From DTWD01 sp963662965 (lineage in GTDB: Bacteria; Acidobacteriota; Vicinamibacteria; Vicinamibacterales; UBA8438), in NCBI GenBank assembly GCA_963662965.1, contig OY759970.1:2790001-2854000 (forward strand): a stretch of DNA of 64,000 nt, in the 5' to 3' direction. Positions 52,412-60,989 of this stretch are shown here, piece by piece. Under the pieces are notes generated by a model. The model ran no database searches. It had not been told where the DNA came from and saw only the letters and a list, made by a program, of their open reading frames with translations. Made by a program: the position numbers and the translations under genes. Each line of letters starts with the position of its first letter. Position 1 is the first letter of the stretch.

Positions 52412-52660
52412 GTGATCGACCTCAAGTACTCGCTCGTCATCGAAGCCACGTCAGACCCGACTGTTTCTGGTTTCTACTCGCCAGATCTCGAAGGGTTCAT
52501 CGGGGTAGGCCACTCGATTGAGGACTGTCTCTGCAAGGCCCGGTGGGGGATGGAGGAGCACCTTGACATGCTGCGTGGCCGCGGCATGCCTCTCCCCGAT
52601 CCACCGGTCAGTCCAAGAGTTGTGATCCAGAACGAAGAGCCTGTCTCACAGGCAGTGTGA
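52412..52660 (+). CDS. HicB-like antitoxin family protein, no HicA partner
   Basis: An 82-residue protein with the HicB partial RNase H fold: YSLVIEATSDPTVSGFYSPD, LEGFIGVGHSIEDCLCKARW and EEHLDMLRGRGMPLPDPPVS. It lacks a C-terminal ribbon-helix-helix or HTH domain. The GTG start has AAGGAAGAG upstream. HicB antitoxins normally pair with HicA, but no HicA-like frame exists in the 55 bases upstream or in the 285 bases downstream, so this is a solitary antitoxin-like protein, possibly with a different role. Confidence 0.8.
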   Translation: MIDLKYSLVIEATSDPTVSGFYSPDLEGFIGVGHSIEDCLCKARWGMEEHLDMLRGRGMPLPDPPVSPRVVIQNEEPVSQAV

Positions 52661-52676
52661 CGCGGGGCGGCGTATC

Positions 52677-52937
52677 GCAGCCGCGGTCGTGGCGTCGCTC
52701 CGGCCACCAGATCGTCTCGGCGGAAAAACACACCTTCGCCACAGGCGGACTTACTCCATGCGGCGAGCAACAGCTGTCTAGTTGCCGAGCGTGCCACTGC
52801 AACCCGTAGTACGGGTTACTCCAGGTCCACGGATCACAGGGTGCAGGCTCGACCGCTGGTGGCTGCGGCGTGTTTTTCGGTTTCGCGGATGTCGCCTCGC
52901 CTCATGGCGTCCGGACCGACGCCACGACCGCGTCTGC
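52677..52937. repeat. long imperfect inverted repeat
   Basis: Bases 52677-52703 (GCAGCCGCGGTCGTGGCG onward) pair with 52911-52937 with two mismatches, and further inside CGGAAAAACACA (from 52721) pairs with GTGTTTTTCGG (near 52870). The 261 bases fill the gene-free stretch between hicB and the 29-residue ORF. No reading frame of interest lies within it. Confidence 0.65.
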
Positions 52938-52945
52938 GAGCGTAC

Positions 52946-53035
52946 TCATTCCTTCTTGCGAGCCTTGAGGATCATCGGGCCGAAGATGATCAGCACGATG
53001 ACGAGGATCACGATGAGTTCGGGGAGCCCCATCAT
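52946..53035 (-). CDS. 29-residue TatA-like single-span membrane peptide
   Basis: The peptide reads MMGLPELIVILVIVLIIFGP then MILKARKKE. It is one transmembrane helix with a positively charged tail. GLPELIVILVIVLIIFG closely resembles the TatA/TatE N-terminal helix, but the amphipathic helix and tail of TatA are absent. Its ATG overlaps the stop codon of the kinase gene as ATGA, which supports real coupled translation. It may be a truncated TatA, or a small membrane peptide in its own right. It is too short for ordinary ORF calling. Confidence 0.55.
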   Translation of the reverse strand: MMGLPELIVILVIVLIIFGPMILKARKKE

Positions 53036-55490
53036 GGTACCGGGACGCGCTCTTTGAGTTCCTCGAACCAGTTGAGGACGACATTGATCCGTGGCGCCGA
53101 GGCGTCAGCTTCGAGGGCGCCCTCCTTGACCATGAGGAACCGCTGACCGTCTGGAGTGACGTCATAGGCGCGGGCTAGCCCACTTATGTAAGGCCCGTTA
53201 TCGAACACCCTCTCCGGTGTCCCGAGTTGAAGGTCGGGATCGGTGGTGACGGTAACCTTCATGAGCCCGTCACCCGCTTGGTAGAACAGCTCTCCACCCT
53301 CCGGCGAAAACAGCGGCTCCCCGCCCCCGCCGAGCGACACTGGTTGTCTGTCCTCCAGTGTCTGGAATCTTGCGATGTAGACCTCATTCTCGCCTGTTTC
53401 CCAGGAGTTGTAAGCGATCCACTCACCGTTGGGCGAGACGGTGGGTTGTCCCTCATTCGCCGCCGTGGCCAGTAGCGGTTGCCAAGTCCGCTCAGGTTCC
53501 ATGGAGAGGATTCCCATGTCATTGATGGTCTCTAGCGTCCCATACCCCACCAGCAGCATCCGGTCATCGGGCGTCCACCCGAACGGAAAGATTATAGTTG
53601 GCACCCTCGACCGTCAGCAGCGGCTTAGCTTCGCCGCTCCCATCGGCGGCTTTTCGGAACAGACCAGGTTTTGACCGTCCCGGTTCGAGAGAAAGACCAC
53701 CTGCTCTCCATCAGGTGTCCACACGGGGTGCTCGTCGACGGCAGGATCTGTCGTGACCTTGCTCTCTGATCCGGGCCGCCTCAGATCAGCAACCCACACC
53801 TCTTTCTCATCCTGCTCCTTGACGTCAAACACTAGGCGACTACCATCAGGCGACACGCGCGCCCAGAAGTAGTCTGCAGGGTCGAGGGCGATCGGCTCCT
53901 CGACCCCGTCGCGATCCACCCAGACGAGCGTGCGCCTCTCTCCTCTGGACCCCGTTGTGTTCACATACACGAGCGCCCCGATGTTTGCGACGTCGAAGGC
54001 TGTCGCGCCGCTGTAGCTGATGGTGGACACGTTCTCCACTACCGGCGACGGGGCGCCCGCAACCTCCAGCGTCTCTTGATCGAACGCGATGGTATATAGA
54101 ACGCCCGCGACGGCATAGACGATATGGCCGCTGTCCACATATCGAAGGAGCACCGCCGCGTTCGATTATCACGCGGTGTGCGCCGGTGGCGCGGTCGAGC
54201 ACCGCGATCTGGTTATCGTTCGACGTCGTCGCGACGGTGCTCACGGTGAAGAGCACACCGGCACCGTTCGGCAAGACGTCCGGAAACGCATGAACAGATG
54301 ACCCACCAGTAGCGGTCACGGAGACCGGCTCCCCGCCCGCTGCCGACATCTCCCAGAGGCCCCCATTCCTGAGACCGAAGACAATCACATCATCCGGTCC
54401 CCAGCTAGCACAGCACGTCGTGAAGTTGTCGGTGATCGTTGTGGGAGGCCCGCCCGCAACCGGAACGCTCTGCAGTTGGGACGACTCACTGAAGAGCAGC
54501 GACTGGCCGTCCGGGGAAAAGCCGACCGCGAAACCGCCCTCGGTACCACGCACGGGCACGGCCCCCAGTTGGTCCAGCCGCCTGATGTAGACCTGAGGTT
54601 GACCGTCCCGAGTCCCTGTGAATGCGACTGCCCTCCCATCGGGTGCGATGCGTACTGCGACGTCGACGCAGTCGTCGCACCGCCTCTCGTCGTCGAGCAG
54701 TACACCGTCCGGGGCAACGATGGGAAACCAGGTCGGAAGTGACGGAACGGGGCGTATGAGACTCCGCACAGTGAACCCAGTGACGAGAGTGGCGAGCATC
54801 ACAAGGCCGACAACCGGCAGCGGGTGTTGCCAGACCCGCAGCGGTGGCACCACCGCCGGCTCCGGTTGAGGCGTGGCCGCGAAGGCCCCCTGCAACGCCA
54901 GGCGCATGTCGCCTATGTCTCGGATGCGTTCTCGCGGATTCTTCTGCAAGCATCGCTGCACGTAGGTCACAAGCACGGGAGGGAGTCCCGACGGCAGCGT
55001 GTCCCACTCAGGTTTCGATTTGATCACGGCAGCGAGGACCGCAGTCACGGCGTCACCCTCGAAGGGGTGACCTCCCGTCACCATCTCGTAGAACACGCAT
55101 CCAAACGCCCATACGTCGGCGCGTTTGTCGACCACTTTGCCTGTAGCTTGCTCAGGGCACATGTAGGCAGCTGTTCCGAGGATAACACCCGATGCCGTCG
55201 CCGCAGCCGTCACCGTGGGTGATTGGGACGGGTCTCCTGTGCACTCAGGCTGGAACGCTTTCGCCAACCCAAAGTCCAACACCTTCACCGTGCCATCCGG
55301 CCGCACCTTGATGTTGGCCGGTTTCAAGTCCCGATGGATCACCCCCGCCTCGTGCGCGGCCTCCAAAGGCTCGGCGATCTGTTACGCGATCGGGAGCGCG
55401 TCGTCGACCGGGACAGGGCCCTGGGCGATGCGGTCGGCCAGCGTCGGCCCTTCGACCAGTTCGAAGACCAGCGCTCGGGTTCGCGCCGAG
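53032..55490 (-). pseudogene. Ser/Thr protein kinase with TolB/WD40 sensor, truncated, with nonsense codon and frameshifts
   Basis: The remnant has the kinase C-lobe (VIHRDLKPANIKVRPDGTVK, DFGLAKAF, ILGTAAYMCPEQATGKVVDK), a membrane helix (PVVGLVMLATLVTGFTV) and TolB/PD40 propeller repeats such as GFSPDGQSLLFSESSQLQSV. The N-lobe with the glycine loop and catalytic lysine is missing: similarity begins at ALVFELVEGPTLADRIAQGP near 55487. TAA at 55382-55384 interrupts PIA-QIAEPLEAAHE, and frameshifts occur near 54150, 53640 and 53595. It cannot encode an active kinase. Such kinase-TolB proteins are abundant in acidobacteria. Its end overlaps the 29-residue ORF. Confidence 0.85.
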
Positions 55491-55616
55491 CTGACGCAAG
55501 AGCGGCTCGTTGGCCGCCGAGCGCGCAAGGGCGCGAACGTCGTGACCCACTGAGACGAGCTTCTTGACGGTGGGACGGCCGAGCGTCCCGGTGGCGCCGG
55601 TGACGAATACTCGCAT
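55484..55616 (-). pseudogene. 5' fragment of an NAD-dependent epimerase/reductase gene
   Basis: About 44 codons read MRVFVTGATGTLGRPTVKKL, then VSVGHDVRALARSAANEPLL and RQLGA, the Rossmann start of a short-chain epimerase or NmrA-like reductase. At about 55484-55490 the sequence changes to that of the kinase remnant. The rest of the epimerase is not in the window. The junction therefore joins two unrelated broken genes. The ATG at 55616 lies 20 bases after the stop codon of the serine hydrolase gene. Confidence 0.7.
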
Positions 55617-55636
55617 TACCGCGACGCCGCGCGCGC

Positions 55637-56923
55637 CTAGTCGATGATCGCCTGGTGGATGAGCGCGCGCAGCTTGCCGTGGTCGTCGATGTTCCGGGCC
55701 GGAATGAGCTGGGTCAGATAGACCACCACCATTTCCTCCACCGGGTCGACCCAGTAGGTCGAGTGATACGCGCCCCCCCACCCGAACTCACCCATCGAGG
55801 CGGGGAGGCCGAGCGCGGCGGGATCTTGCACGACCGAGAAGCCGAGTCCAAACCCTTGTCCCGGTCGAAACGTGAGGTCTCCGGTGTGGCTGACGATCAT
55901 CGAATTGACCGTCGTGCGGCTCAGGACGCGCGTGCCGTCGAGCTCGCCGCCGTTGAGCATCATCTGTAGGAACGTCGCGTAGTCGGTCGCTGTCGACAGC
56001 AGCCCGGCGCCGCCCGAGAAGCTCTTACGCGGGCCGTTCACGTAGGCGCCCTGTCCCACCATGTGCCCAGGGTCCGGCGCCCGTTCGATGCCGCCGTTGT
56101 CGGTCGACGAATAGACGGTGGCCAATCGGTCGACCTTGCTCTGCGGCAAGAAGAAGTGGGTGTCGTCGAGCCCGAGCGGGCCGAGCAGCCGTTCGTTGAG
56201 GAAGGCCCCGAGTGTCTGGCCGCTGATCTTCTCGATCATCGCCCCGAGAATGTCGGTGTTGTAGCCGTAAATCCACCGTTCGCCGGGATGTGCGTCGAGC
56301 GGGAGCCGGGCGAGCCGGGTCATGACCGCGCCGGCCGTCTCGTCGCGATTGGCGAAGTACCACCCGGTAATGCCGGCATCGTCCCACTTCTCGCCGGCGG
56401 GACCGCTGCCGTAGCTGATGCCGGCGGTGTGGGTCAGCAGGTCGCGAATCGTAATCGGTCGGCTCGCCGCCACCACGTCGTAGCCCCCGCGGCCGTTCGG
56501 CTGGGCGACGGTCGTCTCCATGAACGCCGGCAGATATTTTCCGACCGGGTCGGTGATCAAGAGCTTCCCGTCTTCCTGCAGCATCATCACGCCGACGCTG
56601 ACAAGCGCTTTGGTCTGCGATGCAATGCGGAAAATCGCATCGGTCGCCATCGGCGAGCTCGATTCCTTGTCGCGTTGGCCGACCGCCTCGAGGTAGGCGA
56701 TCTTGCCGCGCCGCGCGACGATCGCCACGGCGCCCGCCATCCGGCCGTCGTCGACGTAGCCCTGGAGCGCCTCGGTCACGCGTTCGAGCTTCTCGGATGA
56801 CATCCCGACCGATTCGGGGGCTGCTTTGGCCAGCCCCTGCGCAAACAGTGGCTGGGCCACAAGCACGAGCGCGACGAGACCAAGGACAAGGGCGCGTGTG
56901 GATCTGCGTGACGGCTTCCTCAT
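55637..56923 (-). CDS. exported serine hydrolase, beta-lactamase (class C)/S12 family
   Basis: A 428-residue exported enzyme. The signal peptide is ALVLGLVALVLVAQPLFAQG. Active-site motifs are SxxK in IFRIASQTKALVSVGVMML, YxN in GERWIYGYNTDILGAMIEKI and a final GGAYHSTYWVDP in place of KTG. It belongs to the esterase/D-aminopeptidase-like branch of the class C fold; true beta-lactamase activity is not implied. GAGG precedes the ATG. It is the last intact gene of the aldolase-TAXI-TRAP operon, ten bases after the permease. Confidence 0.9.
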   Translation of the reverse strand: MRKPSRRSTRALVLGLVALVLVAQPLFAQGLAKAAPESVGMSSEKLERVTEALQGYVDDGRMAGAVAIVARRGKIAYLEAVGQRDKESSSPMATDAIFRIASQTKALVSVGVMMLQEDGKLLITDPVGKYLPAFMETTVAQPNGRGGYDVVAASRPITIRDLLTHTAGISYGSGPAGEKWDDAGITGWYFANRDETAGAVMTRLARLPLDAHPGERWIYGYNTDILGAMIEKISGQTLGAFLNERLLGPLGLDDTHFFLPQSKVDRLATVYSSTDNGGIERAPDPGHMVGQGAYVNGPRKSFSGGAGLLSTATDYATFLQMMLNGGELDGTRVLSRTTVNSMIVSHTGDLTFRPGQGFGLGFSVVQDPAALGLPASMGEFGWGGAYHSTYWVDPVEEMVVVYLTQLIPARNIDDHGKLRALIHQAIID

Positions 56924-56933
56924 GGTGCGTACC

Positions 56934-58757
56934 TCAGTTCTTGCGGATGACGTGGAGGCTGATCGCTGCCGCGAACAGGACCAGGCCAATGATATCTGTC
57001 GTGGTGGTGGCGTAAAAGAGGAGCAGTCCGCCGGTGACGGCCAGGACCCGTTCGATTTTGGTCGTCGGTCGGAGCAGCCAGCCGCCGAGGCCCATCGCCA
57101 GCGCGCTGACGCCGATGGCTGCCGTTCCGACCGTGCGGATGATATCGCCAACCGGCGCCTGCAGGAGCACGCCGGCCCCTTCGGGGCTGAGGGTGAACGC
57201 GAACGGCACCAGGAAGGCCGGGAGCGTGTATTTCCAGGTCAGCATCATCGTCCGGAACGGATCACCACCGGTGATCGCGGCCGCCGCGAACGGCGAGAGC
57301 GCAGTCGGCGGGCTGACCTCGGAGAGGACGGCGTAATAAAAGATGAACATGTGCGCCGCGAAGTCGGGGACGCCCACCAGCGTCAACGCCGGCGCGATCA
57401 TCACCGCCGCGATGATGTACGACGCCGTCACCGGCACCGCCAGCCCCAGCATCCAGACAGCGACGGCGGCGTAGACCACGGTGAGGAAGATGTTGCCGCC
57501 GGCGAGCGCGACGATGATGCCGGCGATCTTGAGACCGAGGCCGGTCAGAGTGACGACGCCAACGATGATGCCGGCGGTGGCCGTCGTCGCCGCGACCGAC
57601 AGCACGCCCCGTCCGCCCGCTTCGAGCGCCGCCACGAGCCGCCGCGGCGTGAGCGCGTTCTCCGACCGAATAAAGCTGAGCGCGATGGCGAGGAGCGTCG
57701 AGAGGAAGACCGCCCGGAACGGCGTCATCCCGCTGACCAGCAGCACGAAGATGGCGATGAGCGGCAGAAACTGATAGCCCGATTGCCGGGTCAGCACGCC
57801 GACGGACGGAACGTCCATGTCGACCGCCTTCGTGCCGAGTCGGCGGGCATCGGCTTCGATCATCAGGACGATCGAGAGGTAATACAGAATCGCCGGGACG
57901 ATCGCCATGATGATCACCTGCAGGTAGGTGATCTGCAGGAACTCGGCGATCAGGAAGGCGGCCGCGCCCATCGTCGGGGGCGCCATGATCGCGCCGATGC
58001 CGCTCGCCGAGAGAATCCCGCCACCCACCTCTGGGGTGAAGCCGGCGCGCCGGAGCATCGGCCAGGCGATGGCACCGAGGGTCACCGTGGTGGCCACACC
58101 GCTTCCCGAGACGGTGCCGAGCAAGAACCCCGAAAGCGTGACCGTCCGTCCCGGACCGGCGCCGCTGTCCGATCGGCCGAACGCCGACATCGTCCAGGTG
58201 ATGAAGAACTGCCCGGCGCCTGAGTGCGCGAGGATGGCGCCGAAGATCGTGAAGAGCACGATGAAGGTCGCGGCCACATTCAGCGGGACGCCGAAGATGC
58301 CCTCGAGCGTCATGTAGAGTGTGCCGATGAGCCGTGCGGCGTCATACCCACGATGCGCGAAGATGTCGAGACCGACCAGCTCGAGCATCGGTCCGTAGTA
58401 GCCGTAGAGGAGGAACGCGATCGCGGTGACCGGGAGGATCGGTCCGACCGTGCGGCGCGTCGCCTCCAGGACCAGCAGGGTCGTGACGGCACCGAGCACG
58501 AGATCGATCATGAGCGGCGTGGCCGCGCGGTAGACGAACTGGTCGAAGTCGATGATCGGCCACGTAAGCGCGATCACCGCCGTGGCGGCGAGCGTCCAGT
58601 CGAGCCACATCACACGCCCGCGCCACCGCGGAAGTGCCGGAAAGACGATAAAGGTCAGGAGGAGCGTGATGAGCAGGAAGCTGACGCGGTAGATCTGCGG
58701 CTGGATGATTCCGACCACCCAGTACAGCGCATACAGCGACAGCCCCGTGGCGAGCAC
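56934..58757 (-). CDS. TRAP transporter fused permease (4TM/12TM, TAXI type)
   Basis: An inner-membrane permease of at least 607 residues with small and large TRAP subunits fused. Landmarks are FGVPLNVAATFIVLFTIFGA, GFLLGTVSGSGVATTVTLGA, GGGILSASGIGAIMAPPTMG and FYYAVLSEVSPPTALSPFAA, all typical of the DctM-like part. The protein probably starts at CTG 58853, in frame and preceded by GAGGG, giving LTTPDPPLDAHDDPESEVPT before the first helix; no ATG, GTG or TTG lies between that point and 58757. It works with the TAXI binding protein encoded just upstream. Confidence 0.92.
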   Translation of the reverse strand: MLATGLSLYALYWVVGIIQPQIYRVSFLLITLLLTFIVFPALPRWRGRVMWLDWTLAATAVIALTWPIIDFDQFVYRAATPLMIDLVLGAVTTLLVLEATRRTVGPILPVTAIAFLLYGYYGPMLELVGLDIFAHRGYDAARLIGTLYMTLEGIFGVPLNVAATFIVLFTIFGAILAHSGAGQFFITWTMSAFGRSDSGAGPGRTVTLSGFLLGTVSGSGVATTVTLGAIAWPMLRRAGFTPEVGGGILSASGIGAIMAPPTMGAAAFLIAEFLQITYLQVIIMAIVPAILYYLSIVLMIEADARRLGTKAVDMDVPSVGVLTRQSGYQFLPLIAIFVLLVSGMTPFRAVFLSTLLAIALSFIRSENALTPRRLVAALEAGGRGVLSVAATTATAGIIVGVVTLTGLGLKIAGIIVALAGGNIFLTVVYAAVAVWMLGLAVPVTASYIIAAVMIAPALTLVGVPDFAAHMFIFYYAVLSEVSPPTALSPFAAAAITGGDPFRTMMLTWKYTLPAFLVPFAFTLSPEGAGVLLQAPVGDIIRTVGTAAIGVSALAMGLGGWLLRPTTKIERVLAVTGGLLLFYATTTTDIIGLVLFAAAISLHVIRKN

Positions 58758-58909
58758 GGTGGCCAGACGGCCGGTCGGGCCGCTAAGCGTCCGGGTCGGA
58801 ACTTCTGACTCAGGATCGTCGTGCGCGTCGAGCGGCGGGTCTGGAGTCGTCAGCGTCGGCCCTCAGTGGTCGAGCGCCTATTCTATGGCGTTGACGACGC
58901 GGGCAACGG

Positions 58910-59941
58910 CTATTGTGGATCGGACCAGGCGTCGCGCTCGCGGTAGTACCGGATGGCGCCCTCATGGAACGGGATCGGCGACCCCGCCGTGGCGCTCTCG
59001 AGCGTCAGCACCTCGGCCATCGGATGGACCGCCGCGAGCTCGCCGTCGTTTTCGAAGAGGACCCGCGTGATGTCGTGCGCGAGCGGCTCGTCCATCTCCT
59101 CGTGGACGACGAGGATGTTCGAGACCGCGACGACCGTGACGGTGTCTTCCATCCCGGGGTAGACCGACGGCGGGATCGGCGAGTTGTGGTAGACGAGCGA
59201 GCCGTACTGCTCCTGCAGCGTCGCCAGCGTCTCGCCGTTCGGCACCACTTTGATCGTGCGCCCCGGCGTCGATGCGAGGTCGAGGATGGCGCCGGTCGGA
59301 ATCCCGCCGCTGAAGAAGAACGCGTCGATCTTGGCGTCCTTGATCGCGTCGACAGATTCAGAGGCGCTGAGGCTGTGCTTTGTGATGTCGGTCTCCGGGT
59401 TCACCCCGGCGGCCTCGAGAATGCGGAAGGCGCTCACCTCGGTCCCGCTCCCAGGCGCGCCGGTCGACACCACGCGTCCGCTTAGGTCGGACACCGTCTC
59501 GATCCCGGTGCTGGTGACCGAGACGACGTGGTTGTAGTTGTCGTAGAGGACCGCGATGGCGCGCATCGGTACGGCGCCGAAGTCGGCGAACACGCCACGC
59601 TGGTTCGCCGCGTCATCGATCGAATCAGCAAGACCGAACGCGATATCGACCGACCGGTTGGCGATAAACTTCAGGTTGTCGACGGTGCCGGCCGTCACCT
59701 CGGCCGTGGCGTCGACGCCATCGAGGCGGTCGCTGATGACCTTGGCGATGCCGCCGCCGTAGGGGTAGTAGACGCCGCCGGTCCCGCCGGTGGCGACCGA
59801 GAGCCGCACGGTGAGTCCGCCGGCCTGCTGCGGATTGCACCCGCTAGCCGCGATCGCAATGCCCGCGCCGAGCGTGATCGCCAGCACCACGACCGCCATT
59901 CGACCACGACGAGGTTGTGCGGTTGTCGCCTGATCCGCCAT
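58910..59941 (-). CDS. TAXI-family TRAP transporter solute-binding lipoprotein
   Basis: A 343-residue binding protein. The N-terminus has a hydrophobic segment and a lipobox-like VLAITLGAGIAIAASGCNPQ, so it is probably anchored in the membrane through Cys near residue 35. Family landmarks are LSVATGGTGGVYYPYGGGIA, VTAGTVDNLKFIANRSVDIA and STGAPGSGTEVSAFRILEAA. GAGGAG precedes the ATG, which is preferred to the longer frame. TAXI proteins bind small dicarboxylates or amino acids such as glutamate; the ligand here is not known. It lies 55 bases after the aldolase gene. Confidence 0.92.
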   Translation of the reverse strand: MADQATTAQPRRGRMAVVVLAITLGAGIAIAASGCNPQQAGGLTVRLSVATGGTGGVYYPYGGGIAKVISDRLDGVDATAEVTAGTVDNLKFIANRSVDIAFGLADSIDDAANQRGVFADFGAVPMRAIAVLYDNYNHVVSVTSTGIETVSDLSGRVVSTGAPGSGTEVSAFRILEAAGVNPETDITKHSLSASESVDAIKDAKIDAFFFSGGIPTGAILDLASTPGRTIKVVPNGETLATLQEQYGSLVYHNSPIPPSVYPGMEDTVTVVAVSNILVVHEEMDEPLAHDITRVLFENDGELAAVHPMAEVLTLESATAGSPIPFHEGAIRYYRERDAWSDPQ

Positions 59942-59996
59942 GGTGTCTCCTCTAGCCCTTAGTGAACTACTTAGCCCCTGGGTGCCAATAAGTCTA

Positions 59997-60920
59997 TTAC
60001 TCTCGCCCGGCGGCACGCCGGCCCAAGGCGATCATTTCCGGACCGCCGATGAGGACGCGGAAACCCTCCCGAATGCGTCGCTCGACGTCGTTGGCGTTCG
60101 CCGTGATGGCACACGGGAGGCCGGCCGCCGTGGCCGCCCGCAACACCGTCTGGATCGCCTCCTCCGTCGCAGCAGCGTCGCCGCCGTGCGCCATCCCGAG
60201 GTCTCCCGGCGCCGCCATGAGCATGCTGACGCCTGGCACCTTCGCGATTTCTTCGACGTTCGACACGCCGATCTTGTTTTCGATCTGGATCATGTTGAGC
60301 AGCTCGCCGTTGGGATCGAGCGGCCAAACGTCGGCTTTCGAGAGATATTCGGCGCCCGAGACTCCCCAATAGCGGACCGCGTTGCCGGGCCCGGAACCGC
60401 GCAACCCCTCTGGTTCCATGTCCGACGCCCCGACGCGTTGCGGATAGCGCATGGAGCGGACGAGATGCAGCGCCTGCTCGGCGGTCTCGATGTGGGGCGC
60501 GATGATGCCGTGTGCCCCCTGGTCGAGCGCGTTCTTGATCATCCACTCGTTCATCTCGCGTCCGTTCGCGGGGATGCGCACCCAGATCGCGATGTCGGTC
60601 CCTGGTCGCCCACGTCGGAGGATCTTCGCCGGATCGAGCAGGTACTGCATGTAGTGGCGCATCTCGTTCATGTTTAGCGGGCCGTGCTCCATGTCGAAGA
60701 AGATGTAATCGCCCTCGGATCGAGACATGTCGATGGCACCGGCGGCGCCCGACTCGACGTTGGCGAACGACCCAAAGACCGTCTCCCCATTGGCCAACAG
60801 TTCGACGACGTCGAGCAGGTGTGGGGAGGACTGGGCGGCCGGTCGTGCGGGCGTCATCGCGAGCGCGGCTGCCACAAGAGAGACCGCGAGGTAGGGCGTT
60901 CGTACCGTGGGCATTGTCAT
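59997..60920 (-). CDS. exported HpcH/HpaI-family aldolase
   Basis: A 307-residue member of the HpcH/HpaI aldolase/citrate lyase family. The metal site is in DYIFFDMEHGPLNM and MIQIENKIGVSNVEEIAKVP, and substrate-phosphate or carboxylate residues in IAPHIETAEQALHLVRSMRY and APGDLGMAHG. Unusually it begins with a signal peptide (YLAVSLVAAALAMTPARPAA then QSS). AAAGGA stands seven bases before the ATG. It opens an operon with TAXI and TRAP transporter genes, so the enzyme may generate or consume the transported carboxylate outside the cytoplasm. Confidence 0.88.
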   Translation of the reverse strand: MTMPTVRTPYLAVSLVAAALAMTPARPAAQSSPHLLDVVELLANGETVFGSFANVESGAAGAIDMSRSEGDYIFFDMEHGPLNMNEMRHYMQYLLDPAKILRRGRPGTDIAIWVRIPANGREMNEWMIKNALDQGAHGIIAPHIETAEQALHLVRSMRYPQRVGASDMEPEGLRGSGPGNAVRYWGVSGAEYLSKADVWPLDPNGELLNMIQIENKIGVSNVEEIAKVPGVSMLMAAPGDLGMAHGGDAAATEEAIQTVLRAATAAGLPCAITANANDVERRIREGFRVLIGGPEMIALGRRAAGRE

Positions 60921-60989
60921 GGACGGTCCTTTCGAATCAGCGTGAGGCGTGGGCATTATGATCGACTCCGGCTCATTATCGGGGTACGT

